64,000 nucleotides of DNA from Isoetes taiwanensis (GCA_021234155.1 JAJEKV010000006.1:9701003-9765002), one strand, 5' to 3'; positions 1-12,376 are shown, counted from the first letter of the stretch. The notes: a model not told the origin generated them from the sequence alone. A program made the numbers and translations.

Positions 1-1030
1 AAATGTACCACGTTTTGAAGACAAACATTCCCTTGACCCGATGGGGTTAAAATCAATCAATGCTACTCCCGGTCTTGCCATAATAGAAATTGCCCGCACA
101 TTCATATAGTTGCCCATGGTTAAGCGGGCCTAATCGATGATATTAAAAGCCATGGTACTTAAAAACCTAATTTGTGGTACCTGATCCATTCCACCCGATT
201 AACGTCCCAACATGCCTCTCACACTTACAAGCAAACTCGATATTTCTTTTACGCCGGATAAGATAGTATGCAATCGGATGTGTTCTTAAAAAACGAATTG
301 GTGCAAAAGTCACATGAACCATCCCCTGAGTTTACAACCACCATATTAACTCTATTGAACTAGACCTTCACTACCCAATAGTGACAGTGAAAAGAAAGCG
401 ATCCTACAGAGATACATCAAATGACCCTTGAAAAATCCTACCCAAGTACCTTAGGGAAGACAAATCTGTAGAGAGCTAAAATAGCAACAATTGATGCACA
501 CACCAATGCAGAAGAACTGGAAAGCCCTCCCCATGTGAAATTGACATTCATAAAAGGAACGAAAGCAGCACCTTAGAAAAATTTAAACCAAGCGCCACCA
601 TAATAGCAACAAATACTGCTTGAGAATGGAGGATCAACAATTTGATTAAATAAATTTAACATGGATAGTTCAACAATTGAAGAACTTAGACACGTTGGAA
701 ATATGTGAAGAAAGTAGACCAGTGATGTTAAAAAAGGGATTCTAATAGAGATAAAGCATGTTCAGAAAGGGATGTGCATCATACCCACAAAGAACATAAT
801 TCGCCCATATATGATTATTACGATCTACTTCCTGCAAGAAATTTGAAGAAATAATCATTCTAAAATATACCGGTAATCTTTACAGAGAACTTGAAGGTAA
901 GAGCAATCTTGATTAGTCAATGACTTGTTTAGTGGTAGATGGACAATGCAATAAAACATATCATAGAGAGCTCCAATTACCTGATACGGATCTGCATTAA
1001 ATTCGTGGGGTCTGAAGGCATCGGTATTTA
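1..1030. other. intergenic DNA, no gene recognised
   Basis: AT-rich sequence with stop codons in all frames. The small open frames here have no recognisable motif and no convincing splice-site pattern. I see nothing in it that supports a gene or a mobile element until the solo LTR begins at 1036. Confidence 0.5.
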
Positions 1031-1035
1031 CATTT

Positions 1036-2591
1036 TGTGACGTTTTAGGATAATATACGGTATGAATACGTATATTATACTGACACGTCACTAGTACATG
1101 TCGACTTAGACGACATGTACACATCGACCATAAAGGGGTAGTACCCTAGGGTACAACCTTGTGACCCATTATATTGCACGTGTTAAGGCCACATGTGAAT
1201 ATAATATCCTTTTTGCCATGTGGCAATAGCCCATTGACCAAAAAGGGCCCAGCCCTAAATTCGTGGGGATAAAGGGGCATAAACCCTAAAAGGGAAACCC
1301 TTTCAGTTCCCAGCCCCCATAAATCGGATTGGAGCGGCATTGGACGTCTTCTCGCTTGAACGATAGCAGAGGAACCGGAATTCCTTAGTTGCAGCTCGAT
1401 CCAAGCCAGCAATCTCGAGATTCAGCAGCATGGACGCCTTCAGAGGAGTGAGAGCCAGCCAAGAAGCAGGTTAGTGGTTGATCCGATAGTTAGATCCGAG
1501 TTCTCAGCCCTCATTCCATAGGATTGGTATTCATTCTTAGCTATAGGCGACCCCTACAGCCTAAGAATGATAGATACTAACAAAGGAACCTAACCATGTA
1601 TGATTAGGTAGGTTAGAATAGATGTATTCTATTATTTCAGTTCTGTTGTAATGATACTGTGACATTCTATGTGCCACTCTTGTGTATTGGGAAGGGGGGT
1701 AGAGACCCAGAGCCCAAGTAGTTGGATGATCCTAGTTTTAGCCCATTAATTCCCAATTAATGCGGCACATTACATAAGAGCCCTTTGGTTGTGGGTGGCG
1801 GAGCTAGGCCGGGACAAGGGAGGTCTTGTCTAATCCACGGTTGATCCCTTTGGTGCGTAGCGACGGCCGGGGAACGTTGTGAGCCAGGCCTAATACCCTG
1901 GCACTGCGTGAGGGCAGGGTATGGGCTCGACACCCTTTGGGCGATGCGTCGTCTTCTAGGGGTTCAAGTCGTATCTGAGCGGTGGCTCTGGCTGCGCTGT
2001 GATTGGCATGAACCTTCCGGAGGGGAGGTCCCCTCCGCCTCATTGGGCTGGGGAGATGCAACCCGATGCGATGGCCCCTCTGGCTACTCACCCGCCGGCT
2101 ACTGGTCGGGCTCCAATACTTTTCACCCTATCACCGAAAGTATGCACGGAGGGGATGGAGTGGACTACCCAACGGCCATGTTCCTATACCCGCCAAATCC
2201 ATTTGCCATGAATTACATGCATTGCTATCGGAGACCCCAAGCCACGGTCGATCCCAATCGGTCCAGAACTTGGGTAGGATCTTCCCTATGTTGTGTTGAT
2301 GTCTTGATGTGTGATGCGAAATCTTGTGATATAGTGGACCACCCTTCGGGTGGGTATGTTTATTATTGATTGATGTCATGTGCTCATGTTTTGTTTACGC
2401 TTTCTTGCTAGGTTAGATCCCGAGGGAGGCGGGATGAATGACACGCCCATTCTTCCCCATCGGGTTCTTAGCCACCATCGAGAGCCCGATGTTAGGTGGA
2501 CGGCCTCACATCAGCGGGCAGATGCTGGTTTGAGGGATGATCTCCAGTTTGTGTACGATCGGGGCATCGTATATGAGTTGGGGCCGTCACA
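1036..2591 (+). mobile_element. solo LTR, same family as element 1
   Basis: Begins TGTGACGTTT and ends GGCCGTCACA, giving the TG...CA ends with a short terminal inverted repeat. It is flanked by a perfect 5-bp target duplication CATTT (1031-1035 and 2592-2596). Internal blocks match the element 1 LTR: the 'gaaggggggtagagacc' block near 1690, the 'ggcagggtatgggctcgaca' block near 1915 and the terminal stem region near 2555. No internal retroelement sequence adjoins it, so it most likely formed by recombination between two LTRs. The open frames inside it (for example 1908-2369) are not conserved as proteins in the other LTR copies and are treated as chance. Confidence 0.88.
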
Positions 2592-2596
2592 CATTT

Positions 2597-4440
2597 GCTA
2601 TGTGCAGAACAGGTTTGTCCTCACTATGATCACGTTTTCCTATGGCAACTATTGTATCTTGACGAATTGCCATTGGCAAAACTGAATACCCTTCATAGTC
2701 TATGTGCTCCCCAATCAGGTTTACTCTCCCTGAGAACACCTAACAGCAAGCTCAGTATCTCTTCTAAATACTCAAAAAATACTCTAACAGAGCCATTTAA
2801 GCATAAAAGCGCATGAATTCTGGATCTCATTCACCGAAAAGATGCAGAAGGAAGTATTACGAGCAATTCTAAAAACGTCGAAACAATAAGTCTCAATTCA
2901 ATATGAGCCAGATCTGATCAACCTGTTTTGCATTTTTACATATGTTCACTTTGGGCTTGTTAATGATGCATTATATTTATGGGCAATGTTGATGGCAAAT
3001 GTCTAATTTATTGCAAACACTAGAAAAATAAGTAGTTTCTTAATTCATGATGTCTGTATTTTTGGCATTATTACACCTGTACTTTTTGGCATTGTTGTAT
3101 CTGCAAATAATGTATCAAGAGACATAGCAAACATGTCGTTGTAATTAAGAATAGAATAGAATAGAATAGAATATAATAGAATAGAATAGTTTTTTTTTTA
3201 AGGAAGATGAATCAAGTGAATTTTGCTAAACAAAATGGCATCTTTGTTGTCTAATTACTCCAATAATCTATTGCATCCATATACTCTATAGTGTCTCTAT
3301 ACCCCTAGCTATCAAGATATATTTAATATTTTTTTAAGAAGTTCTAATGCACGAGCATCATCTTCAATAACCTCAAATATGGTAGTAAAAGAAGATTTGT
3401 ATTGATGCAATCTGTTGCAAGATGTCAAATCATTTATCATTTCATGTATCTGAAGAGGCTATATTCAAAGCTGCAAACTTAAAAAGGAATGAATACGAAC
3501 AACAGCGAACAACACAATAATACACAAGATATAAACGGCTTGCATCCAAATTTCTTGAAAACCCGACACCTCGATTAATGTTAGGTTGAGGCGAAATAGG
3601 AATGAACAGGTCTTCCATAGCCACAGTTTCACTAGGGGTAAAAGAACAAAGCGATTTAGGAAATCGGACAATCATTTGTTTGCTCCAAAATCGATCCGCA
3701 TAGTCGCTACGTTATGCATTTGTAATGTGCACCCGAACTTGTTCCTTCACCAAGGGAATAGCAAAATTAAAAAAGAGCATAGCTGAACCTTAAACAATTA
3801 CAAAGAAGCTGGAAGGGCGACACAACTTTGGCTCATTTGGAAAAGTGCCCACTCGCAACACAAAAAATCTTTCGCTTCTCAACATTGTATATCATATTTA
3901 AACTATAAATACTCAAACATTAGGACAACCTTTACGACAAAATTAGCTCTAGTTATTATGCAATTTGTCTTGCAACTCAAATTTTGACTTCTATTATAAG
4001 AGCCATGTCTCCAAGTTTACAAATGTTTCTTCTTCATTTATGAAGGGCGGTTTCATTTATGGCCCAAAATGTTGATGTAAAGCATCCGAAATAAGATCCC
4101 TCCACAATATCTTGTCCAAAAAGTTCCATAACCCTCCGAGAATATTATGCATCTATTTGCCAAGAGATCGTTCCTAGAGAAAAAACATCATGAGTGTTGT
4201 GTCTTTCACAAAAAGAGGCAACAGGGTAAGACAAAAACATCAAAAGCAGCCATGCAAAGGTGCGGGAATGGAAAGCAGGCATTGCCTACATTGCTAAACA
4301 GCTCAAGGGCTTTAGCCACACCATCTGGTCTATAAAGCAGATGACAAAAGTTCTTATAGAGAAGAAAGTGCAATAACAAAGCAAAGATGAATAAGAAGAA
4401 ATAATCTAGTGGAGCTTACTTGGCTAATCATGAATCTTCA
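2597..4440. other. intergenic DNA
   Basis: Apart from the AATAG microsatellite this stretch is AT-rich and shows no gene I can support. Short open frames near 3442-3786 overlap on both strands without recognisable motifs. Confidence 0.4.
3149..3189. repeat. AATAG pentanucleotide microsatellite
   Basis: About eight consecutive AATAG-type units with one interruption, followed by a run of T. Confidence 0.9.
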
Positions 4441-4455
4441 AAGCTGTGGGCTTAC

Positions 4456-5551
4456 TCTGTCGAAAACATGCATAGGCAAATCGTCCCTTAGTAAGGGCAA
4501 GCTAGCAACATTCAAAGATTCAAGCAAACATCTCCATGAATCGCTAGCATTGGCATACAAAAAAATGCTCCTGTATCTGAGCTTCTCTAAAAACGGAAAA
4601 GGGGAGTTAGTTGCAGGGCAGAAAATATCAACTACAGTACTGGCATAAACAACTACAACGATACAAAAATAAGAAATCGCATAGCTATGATCGCGTAAAT
4701 GATTAGCTTGAAAGAAAGAAGATTGGATTTTTGCAGTCCGGGAGTGTGTCCAGCCCATCTCGCCTTCTCTGCATGAATCTTGATAACACTGTGGCAAGTA
4801 AAATCATGGCTAACCATCTTGAAGATTTAAGCAAAATCATGGCCATGGATGGCCACAAACAACAATCCAAAATGGAAACAAAAAACATGCACAACACATA
4901 CAAACGTAAGAATAATCATGGCCAAATGCAAACCAACATGAAACAAACTGCTTTTCTTAGAACATTAGCATAGCTAACTAACAACTATGGATACATTCCA
5001 TATTAAGCATCGACACCCAAGAAGATGTAAAGGAACTTTTACCGTCTGGGATGTATTCTGTCAGTCATGAAATTATTCACACCATAAACCTTTGTGATGC
5101 ATTCTGACAGCTAAATATCGATTCAGTTATGATGCACAGATGTCCAGGCAAGCAGGCTATGAAATGAAAGAAGATTTGACCTCTTTTGACATTTTAACAG
5201 AACCGTAGTTCAGCTGGGCAATGCAAATCTGGTGATTGGGCTGCACTAAAAAATCAAAGGACAAGGCTGAAGGTAGCAACTGCGTTTAGAGCAGAACAAT
5301 CATCAAAATCAAAAACTCGAAAATCAAGATAAAACCTTACCACAAACAACATGCCAGTATTGGTGGCCTGCTTTCCCCATGCATCATAGTTTGGCAGAGT
5401 CATCAATTCCTGCAAAAAGATGATCTCCACATATATCAAAAGCCCGACTTCCTTCAACATCGTAGCATGAGTAAAAAAAGAAGCTTACCACAGGTGCATT
5501 TGCCAATCGGGGGTCCCATTTTTGCAAGCAAAAAAAGGCAAGTAAAAATTC
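4456..5551 (-). CDS. unidentified split gene, partial (3-5 exons)
   Basis: Three minus-strand segments behave like phase-0 exons. 5551-5489 (21 codons, ends WDPRLANAPV) lies between ACACAG and GTAAGC. 5409-5341 (23 codons, contains LPNYDAWGKQATNTG) lies between TTGCAG and GTAAGG. 4584-4456 (43 codons, contains LESLNVASLPLLRDD) lies between TAGAG and GTAAGC. All three are multiples of three and stay open when read together. Two further candidate exons lie between them, near 5105-5040 and from about 4783. I do not recognise the protein family. The fact that independent splice signals agree in phase argues for a real gene. First and last exons were not located, so the ends given are those of the exons seen. 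Confidence 0.45.
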
Positions 5552-6623
5552 CTGTGTGTTTGATGGCATGATAAATAGCGCACATAGTCCCAACTAGAGC
5601 ACTGCCACTTAAATATAGCCCATGTCCTTGCTGTTCTTAAGCCTAGACAATTGTCTCGAAGTTCTAGAATCTGTTATTCCAAATTAACATCACAGATAAA
5701 CTGAGTCAATGTGCATGCGATTGCAGACCACATATAGATGGTTTCGGCTCCATTCTTAGATCTTTTCTGACCATATTGCAGTTTTACGATTGGTGAGCAT
5801 ACAGTAATCAATCAGTCTACCTTTAAGTCTTCATCAAGCTTTCATCAATGGCAAAGGGCATCTTAGTTGCAAAAGGCAATCCCTTTACATTTAGTTCTCC
5901 TACAGTGATGGTGTTGGCAAATGAAGGATCTTTGCATTTCAAAAGTAATCCTCGTAGATCTCGGCAAATGCCTCTGCTTGATCAACATGGCAAGTGATGC
6001 GGTTATATCTCGGCTGCATGCATCTTGCCTCACATATCTTCCGCCATATATGAGCGGTAGACAATGCGGAATGAAGTGTAGTTGGAACCCCAATAGATCT
6101 TAACCTTGCTTATCTCGCTCTGTCAAAGTTGAAGCATCTTACAACCAAAGGTTCTGGACGGTCTTTGGCTCGAAACGTTCAACACATCGATTTGGTTTGA
6201 ATCCTACGGACCGTCTACCATTTGATGTGCATATGCAAACCCTAAACTGATACCTCCACATGCAAATCTGGTAATCTGCTCCATAGATTATAGACTTTAG
6301 GGTTCATAGACAGATAAAACATATCAAGAAAGCGAAAGAATCCATACCTGGATAAATAAAAAGGAGCTTTCCAGCGTCCATAGCTGGGTAGCATTATAGT
6401 CACCTGTTTGGATGAGCTGCGCACGAGGGGTTGCCCTTCGATGTCGGGGAATGTGTTTCATGGTTTCTGTTTCGCCGTTGCATACTAGGTCTTTTGGTTT
6501 TGTATGAAGCCTTGTAAATACTATGAATATAGGGTGTCGTTTTCTTAATGTAGGAGTTTTGAGTTTTGTTTGTAAAGCTGTGCAGATCAATTCATACAGC
6601 TAAGGAAGAAAAGAGAAAGTATT
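5552..6623. other. possible upstream exons or pseudogene, unrecognised
   Basis: On the minus strand, 5930-5835 holds a short open segment (TITVGELNVKGLPFATKMP) and 6080-5960 another, but they lie in different frames with a TGA between them. They could be upstream exons of the gene below 5551 or decayed coding sequence. The stretch beside the GATAA duplication at 6624 shows nothing else. Confidence 0.25.
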
Positions 6624-6628
6624 GATAA

Positions 6629-8283
6629 TGTGACGTTCGACCGATTATCACGGTCCCGGGGGCGTATCGCATCTTGCCCTCGCCACGATGTACCACGCCA
6701 TCCGACCGACGCGTGTCTGTACGCGTATAGCCAGGTGGGTAGCCCCTAGGGGGCAATTCGCAAGGAGTGTGCATTAATTAATGTGCACATCTAACCATGT
6801 GCACATTAATTAGGTGCACATTTTCCCATGTGGCCACTCTATGCCAAGTGGGCCATACCCAAAGGTGCAATTAATGTGCACATTTTCCAATATGCACATT
6901 AATGTGGGCACACCTTTCCATGTGGGCACAATTGGCCACCTAGCCATTAATGGCAAGTGGGCCCATTCCCAATTATCCCACATGCCAAAAGGGGATAATT
7001 GGAAACCCTAACCAACCCCCATGTCTATATAAGAAGGGAAACCCTAACTTGCCCATTTTCGTTTCTAGGGCTTTAGAACTCTGTTTTGGCTGCCTCAAGA
7101 GCCAAAACCGCATCCCGAACTCGCCTCGAGTGAACTGCCTTTAGTTTCCCTTGATTCGAAGTTTTGTGAGAATGGTCGAGTTCAGTCGAGGAGTCCCTCA
7201 AGGATCAGGTATTTAGGCAATTTAATAGCTTAAACCCTCTTTTAGTCATAAAATCAGTAGGTTTAGCCTATTAAATTACTCATAGCAGCCTTCTAGATCT
7301 CTAGATACCAGACTCTAACTAAAGAACCTAACTCTATGATATAGATTAGATCTTGTCCTTTAGTTCTCTTATGATGTATGTGGATGATGTATCTCTATGA
7401 ACTCGTTGTATTGGGAAGGGGGGTAGAGACCTAAAGCTTGGTAGTAGATGCTCCTAGATTAGCCTCTCTAGCACACTATAGTTTCGGCCTGTGTACAAGA
7501 GCCACACCAGGTTGTGAGTGAAGGGGCTAGACTGGCTCATAAGGAGGTTCGTGTCCTGACTCTTGAACGATCCCTCTGGCGTGTAAAGTCTACCGGGGAT
7601 CATTGCGACTAGGTCTAATGGCTTGCCACTGAGTGTGGGCAGGGCATGGGCTCGACACCCGTGAAGTGGGGTTCACTTTCCATTGGGTTCAAGTCGAATA
7701 AGAGCAGTGGCTCTCTAGTCTCCTTGAGTCAGCATGTAGATCTCTGGAGGGAGTGATCCCTGCCTGCCCCATCGGACCTGGGGAGATGTAACCCAGGAAT
7801 AGCCCTTTCGTCTATGCATCCGGCGGGCTACAGTCAAGTCCCAACACTTTTCAACCTACTGCAGTGTGCACGTGAGGGGCGGATGGAGTGGACTACCCAT
7901 TGCCATAATTCTTATGCCCAAATCCATTGCCATGAATTCATGCCCGCAATGAACTCGGAGACCCAAGCTTGTCAGTCCATCCCTGTGTCTGAGCCTTGTG
8001 TAGGATTCCCTATATGCATTGTGCTGATCATTGTCTATGCAAATGTGATGTACCACCCTAGGGGTGGGTATGTGATGCTTTGTATACTGACATGTATGTT
8101 TACGCTTCCGCAGCTAGGTAGGCCCCGAGGGAGACGGGGTAAATGACCCTTCACTCTTCCCAATCGGAACCCGCCCCCGGTTGCGGTGTCATGTGGAGGG
8201 CCCCAGATCGCAAGACGGGGCTGGTATGGGGAGAACTCCTGTTTGTATACGGTGGGTGCACCGATATACAGTAGGGGACGCCA
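6629..8283 (+). repeat. element 1 5' LTR
   Basis: Colinear with the 3' LTR over its length, from TGTGACGTTCGACC to a degraded end near 'gtaggggacgcca' (the intact end in the 3' LTR is GGGGACGTCACA). A TATA box CTATATAAG lies at about 7025-7033, followed by a transcribed-looking leader. The GC-rich second half holds the 'ggggggtagagacc' block shared with the solo LTRs. The exact 3' end is uncertain by a few bases because of local change. Confidence 0.88.
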
Positions 8284-8286
8284 TGC

Positions 8287-8297
8287 TGGTATCGAGC
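8287..8297 (+). other. primer binding site, initiator tRNA-Met type
   Basis: TGGTATCGAGC lies just after the 5' LTR. The usual plant initiator-tRNA-Met site is TGGTATCAGAGC, so one base is missing here. Confidence 0.7.
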
Positions 8298-8488
8298 AAT
8301 GTTCTTGGTGACCAAGAGCAAAGCACTGACCATGTTCCCAGTAGTACTAACCTGATAGGATCCTTAAACCTCGAAAAATGAGAAATTTGTTTTCTCATTT
8401 TGTAGTTTTGCTAAGCTAGTAACAGATTAAAATGAATAAAAAACATAAAAAGAGTAAGAATTGGTGAGCCAACCTTCAAAAGTAGGAG

Positions 8489-8553
8489 GTCTCACCGCGT
8501 CATACCAGAGACGATTTTGAGATTCTCAAAAATCGGTCATTTAACGGTGAGAC
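8489..8553 (+). promoter_or_regulatory. stem-loop module 1 of 4 in element 1 leader
   Basis: Outer arms GTCTCACCG / CGGTGAGAC enclose a central palindrome TTTTGAGATTCTCAAAA. The same design recurs at 8693-8756, 10315-10380 and 10513-10579. The function is unknown; candidates are a regulatory or RNA-structure element upstream of each extra promoter. Confidence 0.75.
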
Positions 8554-8692
8554 ATTCAAACTTTTGAACACATCAAAAGTTATGTATTACAAGAGAATAG
8601 CTTGATAATTCTAAATTAAAGCTAAGAAACAAAAGAGAATTAGCAAGTTACATAACTAAAAAAGTAGCAAATTTGATAGTGGACCCCACCAT

Positions 8693-8756
8693 GTCTCACA
8701 CGTCGCGCGGAGACGTAAAATGAGATTCTCAAAATGGGCCTAAGAACGTGTGAGAC
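8693..8756 (+). promoter_or_regulatory. stem-loop module 2 of 4
   Basis: Outer arms GTCTCACACGT / ACGTGTGAGAC are perfect 11-bp complements. The central palindrome core is TGAGATTCTCA. It lies about 75 bp upstream of the TATA box at 8831. Confidence 0.78.
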
Positions 8757-8830
8757 CTTGCTTAGATTAAGGTGTTTTAGGTGTTCTAGACAACCCAAAA
8801 GCTAGTTTCAAGTTTGACCTAAAATGCCCC

Positions 8831-8838
8831 TATAAATA
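8831..8838 (+). promoter_or_regulatory. TATA box ahead of ORF1 of element 1
   Basis: CCCCTATAAATAGACC about 100 bp upstream of the ATG at 8939. The same CTATAAATAG motif precedes ORF2 at 10760, so each extra ORF has its own promoter-like TATA box outside the LTR. Confidence 0.55.
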
Positions 8839-8938
8839 GACCTCCCCCCCCCCATTTCGCATGCCACGCTTAGAAAAAATTCGCTCTCTTTGCCAAGGCG
8901 TCTTTTTGGCCCAGAGTTCCGATCGGCGAACCGTCGAA

Positions 8939-10057
8939 CATGGCCCTGGACCGAAACAAACTGCCGAAAAGCCTCACCAAGCACATCCTCCAAAGGCTGA
9001 CCCCAGCCTGATTCAAAGGGCACTTCGCTTAACGCCTTTCAATCAGGGGACTCTTCATCGCCGGGGGGACAGACTCGACCGAAAGCCATCAGACGGAGAT
9101 CATAGAGGAGGAGTGCCCTGACATCATGCAGCAAATCCTCAAGAGATCAGCTGGAGGAAAGGAGAAGCAGGGAAGAACGTGGAGCGCAGGGGACAGCCGA
9201 CCGGCAACAACAAAATAGGCCCGGGCCCGCCTCGCAAGAGGAGGAGGAGAGACAGAGCAGCACCGCCGGTACCCTTGGCTGAGGAAGCAGACTTTGCACG
9301 CTTCATCGGGCAGTATGAAGATAAGGAGCCACGGAGCAGAGGATCTAAGAACCGAAGACGGTCCAAATCCATAGCCTGGGCCGGTCAAGAAGAGGAAGGC
9401 CAAGGGCATCAAGGCGGGCGCGTAAGGGTCGCCAAGGTTGGTAAGCCGGCGGAGGGCCCCGCATCAATGAGCCGCCGAAGAAACCTCGCCTTCGACCGAC
9501 TTCCACTTCGGACGACGCATTATGTCCCCAACACGAGGGGCAAGCTCTTCGAGAACCCCGGCCGCAGAGAAGGAGGTACCCGGCAGGTGGCGGCGATGGG
9601 CGCGCAACTGGACAGCCGCTAAGCCCCACCATTCCCGACGTGGGGACAGAGTCAAAGCCCCACGGCGCAGAACGAAGCTTATGTGATAGACCCCGTGAAA
9701 GTCTATCGAAGAGGATCAAGGAGCACAACGCTTACATGGCGCGGGGAGGCCTACAATGCCTATTACCAGGAGCACCGTGGTGAGAACAATCGGGCGGACA
9801 TCCGGACAAGAAGCCAAACATTGAAGCCGCCACCACCTGCCCAAGCCTCCCCGGCACCGGGGGAAGAAGCTGCAAGAAGAAGAAGTCGGAGGACGAGCTC
9901 TCAAGGAAATTCGCACTTCCGCAAGAGTTACGGACTCTTGATCCTCGCACCGCTTCCAACGCTTGGTCCGGTGAAGTCATGCAGAGTTACAACACGACAT
10001 GCGAGTAACCGACGAGATGTTTATTGCAGCTTACAGGAGGCAGCGGAGGCGAAAATA
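8939..10057 (+). pseudogene. element 1 ORF1 remnant, extra pre-gag protein
   Basis: Coding sequence from ATG 8939 (MALDRNKLPKSLTKHILQRL) to TAG at 10055-10057 (ending DEMFIAAYRRQRRRK) that can be followed only by changing frame several times. Long open stretches lie in all three frames: about 9050-9180, 9179-9622, 9460-9780 and 9683-10129. The product is very basic, with clusters such as KRRRRDR and PPKKPRLRP that look like nuclear localisation signals. It occupies the same position as ORF1 of element 2, but I find no histone-like segment in it. Function unknown. The frameshifts may be decay or partly assembly errors. Confidence 0.55.
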
Positions 10058-10314
10058 GTGCAAAATTTTGAAGATTCGACGCCCGCACTTAAGACACGCC
10101 GCGAAGAGGGTTACCCTCATGAGGCGTGATATGTATCTTGCCGTGCACATCAAGGGAGAACGCCTTTGAGACTTTGTAAATAAATGTAAATTTTGTTAAT
10201 ATAAAGAATTTTGTGGATAAATAATGTGTCTAATCTAACTTAATTAAGGCAAGTTATAGAATTCTACCTTTTGTTTTGATAAAATTGGAGTTTTTAAGCA
10301 AAATTGAGATTGCA

Positions 10315-10380
10315 CTCTCACACGTCCGCGCCGGGACAGTTTTGAGATTCTCAAAATCGGGCCGGGCTTAACGGTGAGAC
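10315..10380 (+). promoter_or_regulatory. stem-loop module 3 of 4
   Basis: CTCTCACACGT on the left and AACGGTGAGAC on the right, with central TTTTGAGATTCTCAAAA. It lies after the ORF1 remnant and before the second TATA box. Confidence 0.75.
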
Positions 10381-10512
10381 CATGCCCAAAAGTGCCCAAA
10401 ACAGCTCCAAATCGACCAAATAAGGGGTCAATTCTGCCTAACTCGACGAGTTTAGTGGAATTACAGCCTTAGATTACCCAAATTGATTAAGTCTAGCCCA
10501 ATTAGGACCCAT

Positions 10513-10579
10513 GTCTCACACGTCGCGCCAGGACAGAAAACGAGATTCTCAAAATCGGTCTGGGCGCAACGTGTGAGAC
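10513..10579 (+). promoter_or_regulatory. stem-loop module 4 of 4
   Basis: Perfect outer arms GTCTCACACGT / ACGTGTGAGAC and core GAGATTCTC. It is closest in sequence to module 2, suggesting that the pair of modules was duplicated as a unit together with the TATA region. Confidence 0.78.
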
Positions 10580-10759
10580 CTCGCACCATTTGCTTCACCG
10601 AATGACCTCCAGTTTGCTGCAATAGGTTCATTAGTTGTTCTTAACATGCTTTAAACCAAAAATCAGCCTTCAAACCCTCAATTGCACCTCCTAATAGGTC
10701 AGAATCGCCCAACTCCGGCAAATTCTAGGTCATCCAAAAATTAGGGTTTTCCCCTTTTC

Positions 10760-10767
10760 TATAAATA
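10760..10767 (+). promoter_or_regulatory. TATA box ahead of ORF2 of element 1
   Basis: TTCTATAAATAGGCC about 115 bp before ATG 10883. A telobox-like TTAGGGTTTT lies 20 bp upstream (10741-10750). Confidence 0.55.
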
Positions 10768-10882
10768 GGCCCATCATTTTTTCATTTAGCACCCTACAAG
10801 TTTGCTCTCCACTGCTTAGGCAATCTTCCAGCTCCCTGAGGCGCTTCTGCATTCGTTTGATACTCTCTTCTTTGCTAGATCA

Positions 10883-12376
10883 ATGGCCACTGCTGACTTC
10901 AGGCGATGGTACAGCGCCAGTGCCCATGCTGCTGAGGCTGATGTCGATGACATCTTCCGCGTCTTCGGGAGGGAAATTGATATCCAAGCTACGCTGAATG
11001 CAACCCCAGCATATAGGCAAGTGTTAGCAGAGTTCCAAGCTAGGGTAGAACCCTCCCTTGTCCAGGTTCCCCCCTGCATAGGATACTTTGTTCCCCGCCA
11101 ATCCCTTCAAGCAGCCTTGGGTGATGTCCCCAACATCGCCAAGTACTTAACCAACAAAGCGCAGAGGCTACCCGACTACATGGTCCCGGACAAATCGGGG
11201 ACCAAGTACTTCTCCTACACCGCTGCCTTAGCCATTTTCTTATCCCACCGTGCCGAAAACCCAATGGGGGCAACCTCTATCCCTCCGATGGAGGTGGACC
11301 CCATAGCAGTGCAGGAAGAAGAGCAGATGCTTTTGCAGTATCAGCAAGAGCAGGAAGGAGAAGACGAAGAAGAAGAGGAGTCCGACGACGATAAGTACAC
11401 GGAGCTCGACTCAGAGGAGGAACGGCAACAAGCAGAACAGGAGATGATGAACTTCGGCGAGCCGGCGAACATCGGGGTTGCTCCCCACTCGGGCTAGGCA
11501 TCACAAGCCTAGCCCCAATCATCATCAACGGAGAGGAGTATTTGCTCCTCAGCGACATCCAGAACCTTCCCGAGTGCAGGGAGAGGGAGCTCAGATTGGA
11601 TGAATTACTCCACCAGCTACGACAGTCAGACTTGGACGACTTCATCGTCCGGGGAGCCTCGGACTTTCCGCTCCAAGTGAGGGAAGCCGACACCTACACA
11701 GGAGAGTCGACTTCAGACATACAGGCCTACAGCAGTATCAGGCAAATGATGGAGGAGCAAGAGCTGCCAACGGAGGAGGAGTTCCTCGCCCTCCAAGAAC
11801 AGATGGGGATCCGTGGGAAGACCACGAGCATTTTAATGCCGAGGCCTTCGACACCACCTCCATCAAGAGGAGCAGGAATCGACCTCGCATCGGTCGACAC
11901 CATAATCGAAGACTACGGAGCTCACCGAGATAGGGGCTCGGCCAATCTGCCGGACGGCATAGAGCAGGAGGCCAATCCAAATGGAGAAGCTTCAAACGCA
12001 CAATGACAAATGACAGTCCCCGAGGTACTACCTGCCGCCGCCGCTGCTAGATGGGAGAATTGCGGTAATCCACCGCAAGTTCAGCCCCGAGGTGAAGAAG
12101 GAGTGTTCATGCTGATTGCACTCTCGTGCCGGCGGGCATGCTCGCATAGCGCCAAATGTCGACTATGCTGTCCTGGTCAAGAGAGCAATGGCACTTGACC
12201 TCTTCGACTTCGCCATACCACATCGACGTCAGGCGAGATTGGCGGTTACCGCAGCCCTCACATCAGACCGTAGGGTGGAAGAGCTGGTGAGAGCCTTGCA
12301 GGGCGGCTCGTCAGCAAGCGTCATCAGGAACTTGGGTCATTCGGTAGGAACGGTCCAAGTTAAGAAGTTCCTTTAG
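10883..12376 (+). pseudogene. element 1 ORF2, extra pre-gag protein
   Basis: Starts MATADFRRWYS at 10883 and runs 204 codons to a stop at 11497. After a frameshift it continues through 11509-12006 (LLLSDIQNLPECRERELRL) and, in another frame, to about 12376. A strongly acidic stretch (EDEEEEESDDD) lies at residues about 160-170. It is related to ORF2 of element 2 at 39231-40499. Both begin MA-x-x-D-x-x-x-WY, both have an acidic linker, and both then share a block of the form xGxEYLLLSDI / xGQEFLLLDDI, followed by DDFI. No known enzyme motif is visible. A structural or chromatin-directed role is only a guess. Confidence 0.65.

Noticed and set aside
1908-2369. Open frame of 153 codons inside the solo LTR
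   Set aside because: The LTR is GC-rich, and the same region in the related LTRs (7600-8100, 18650-19100) does not keep this frame.
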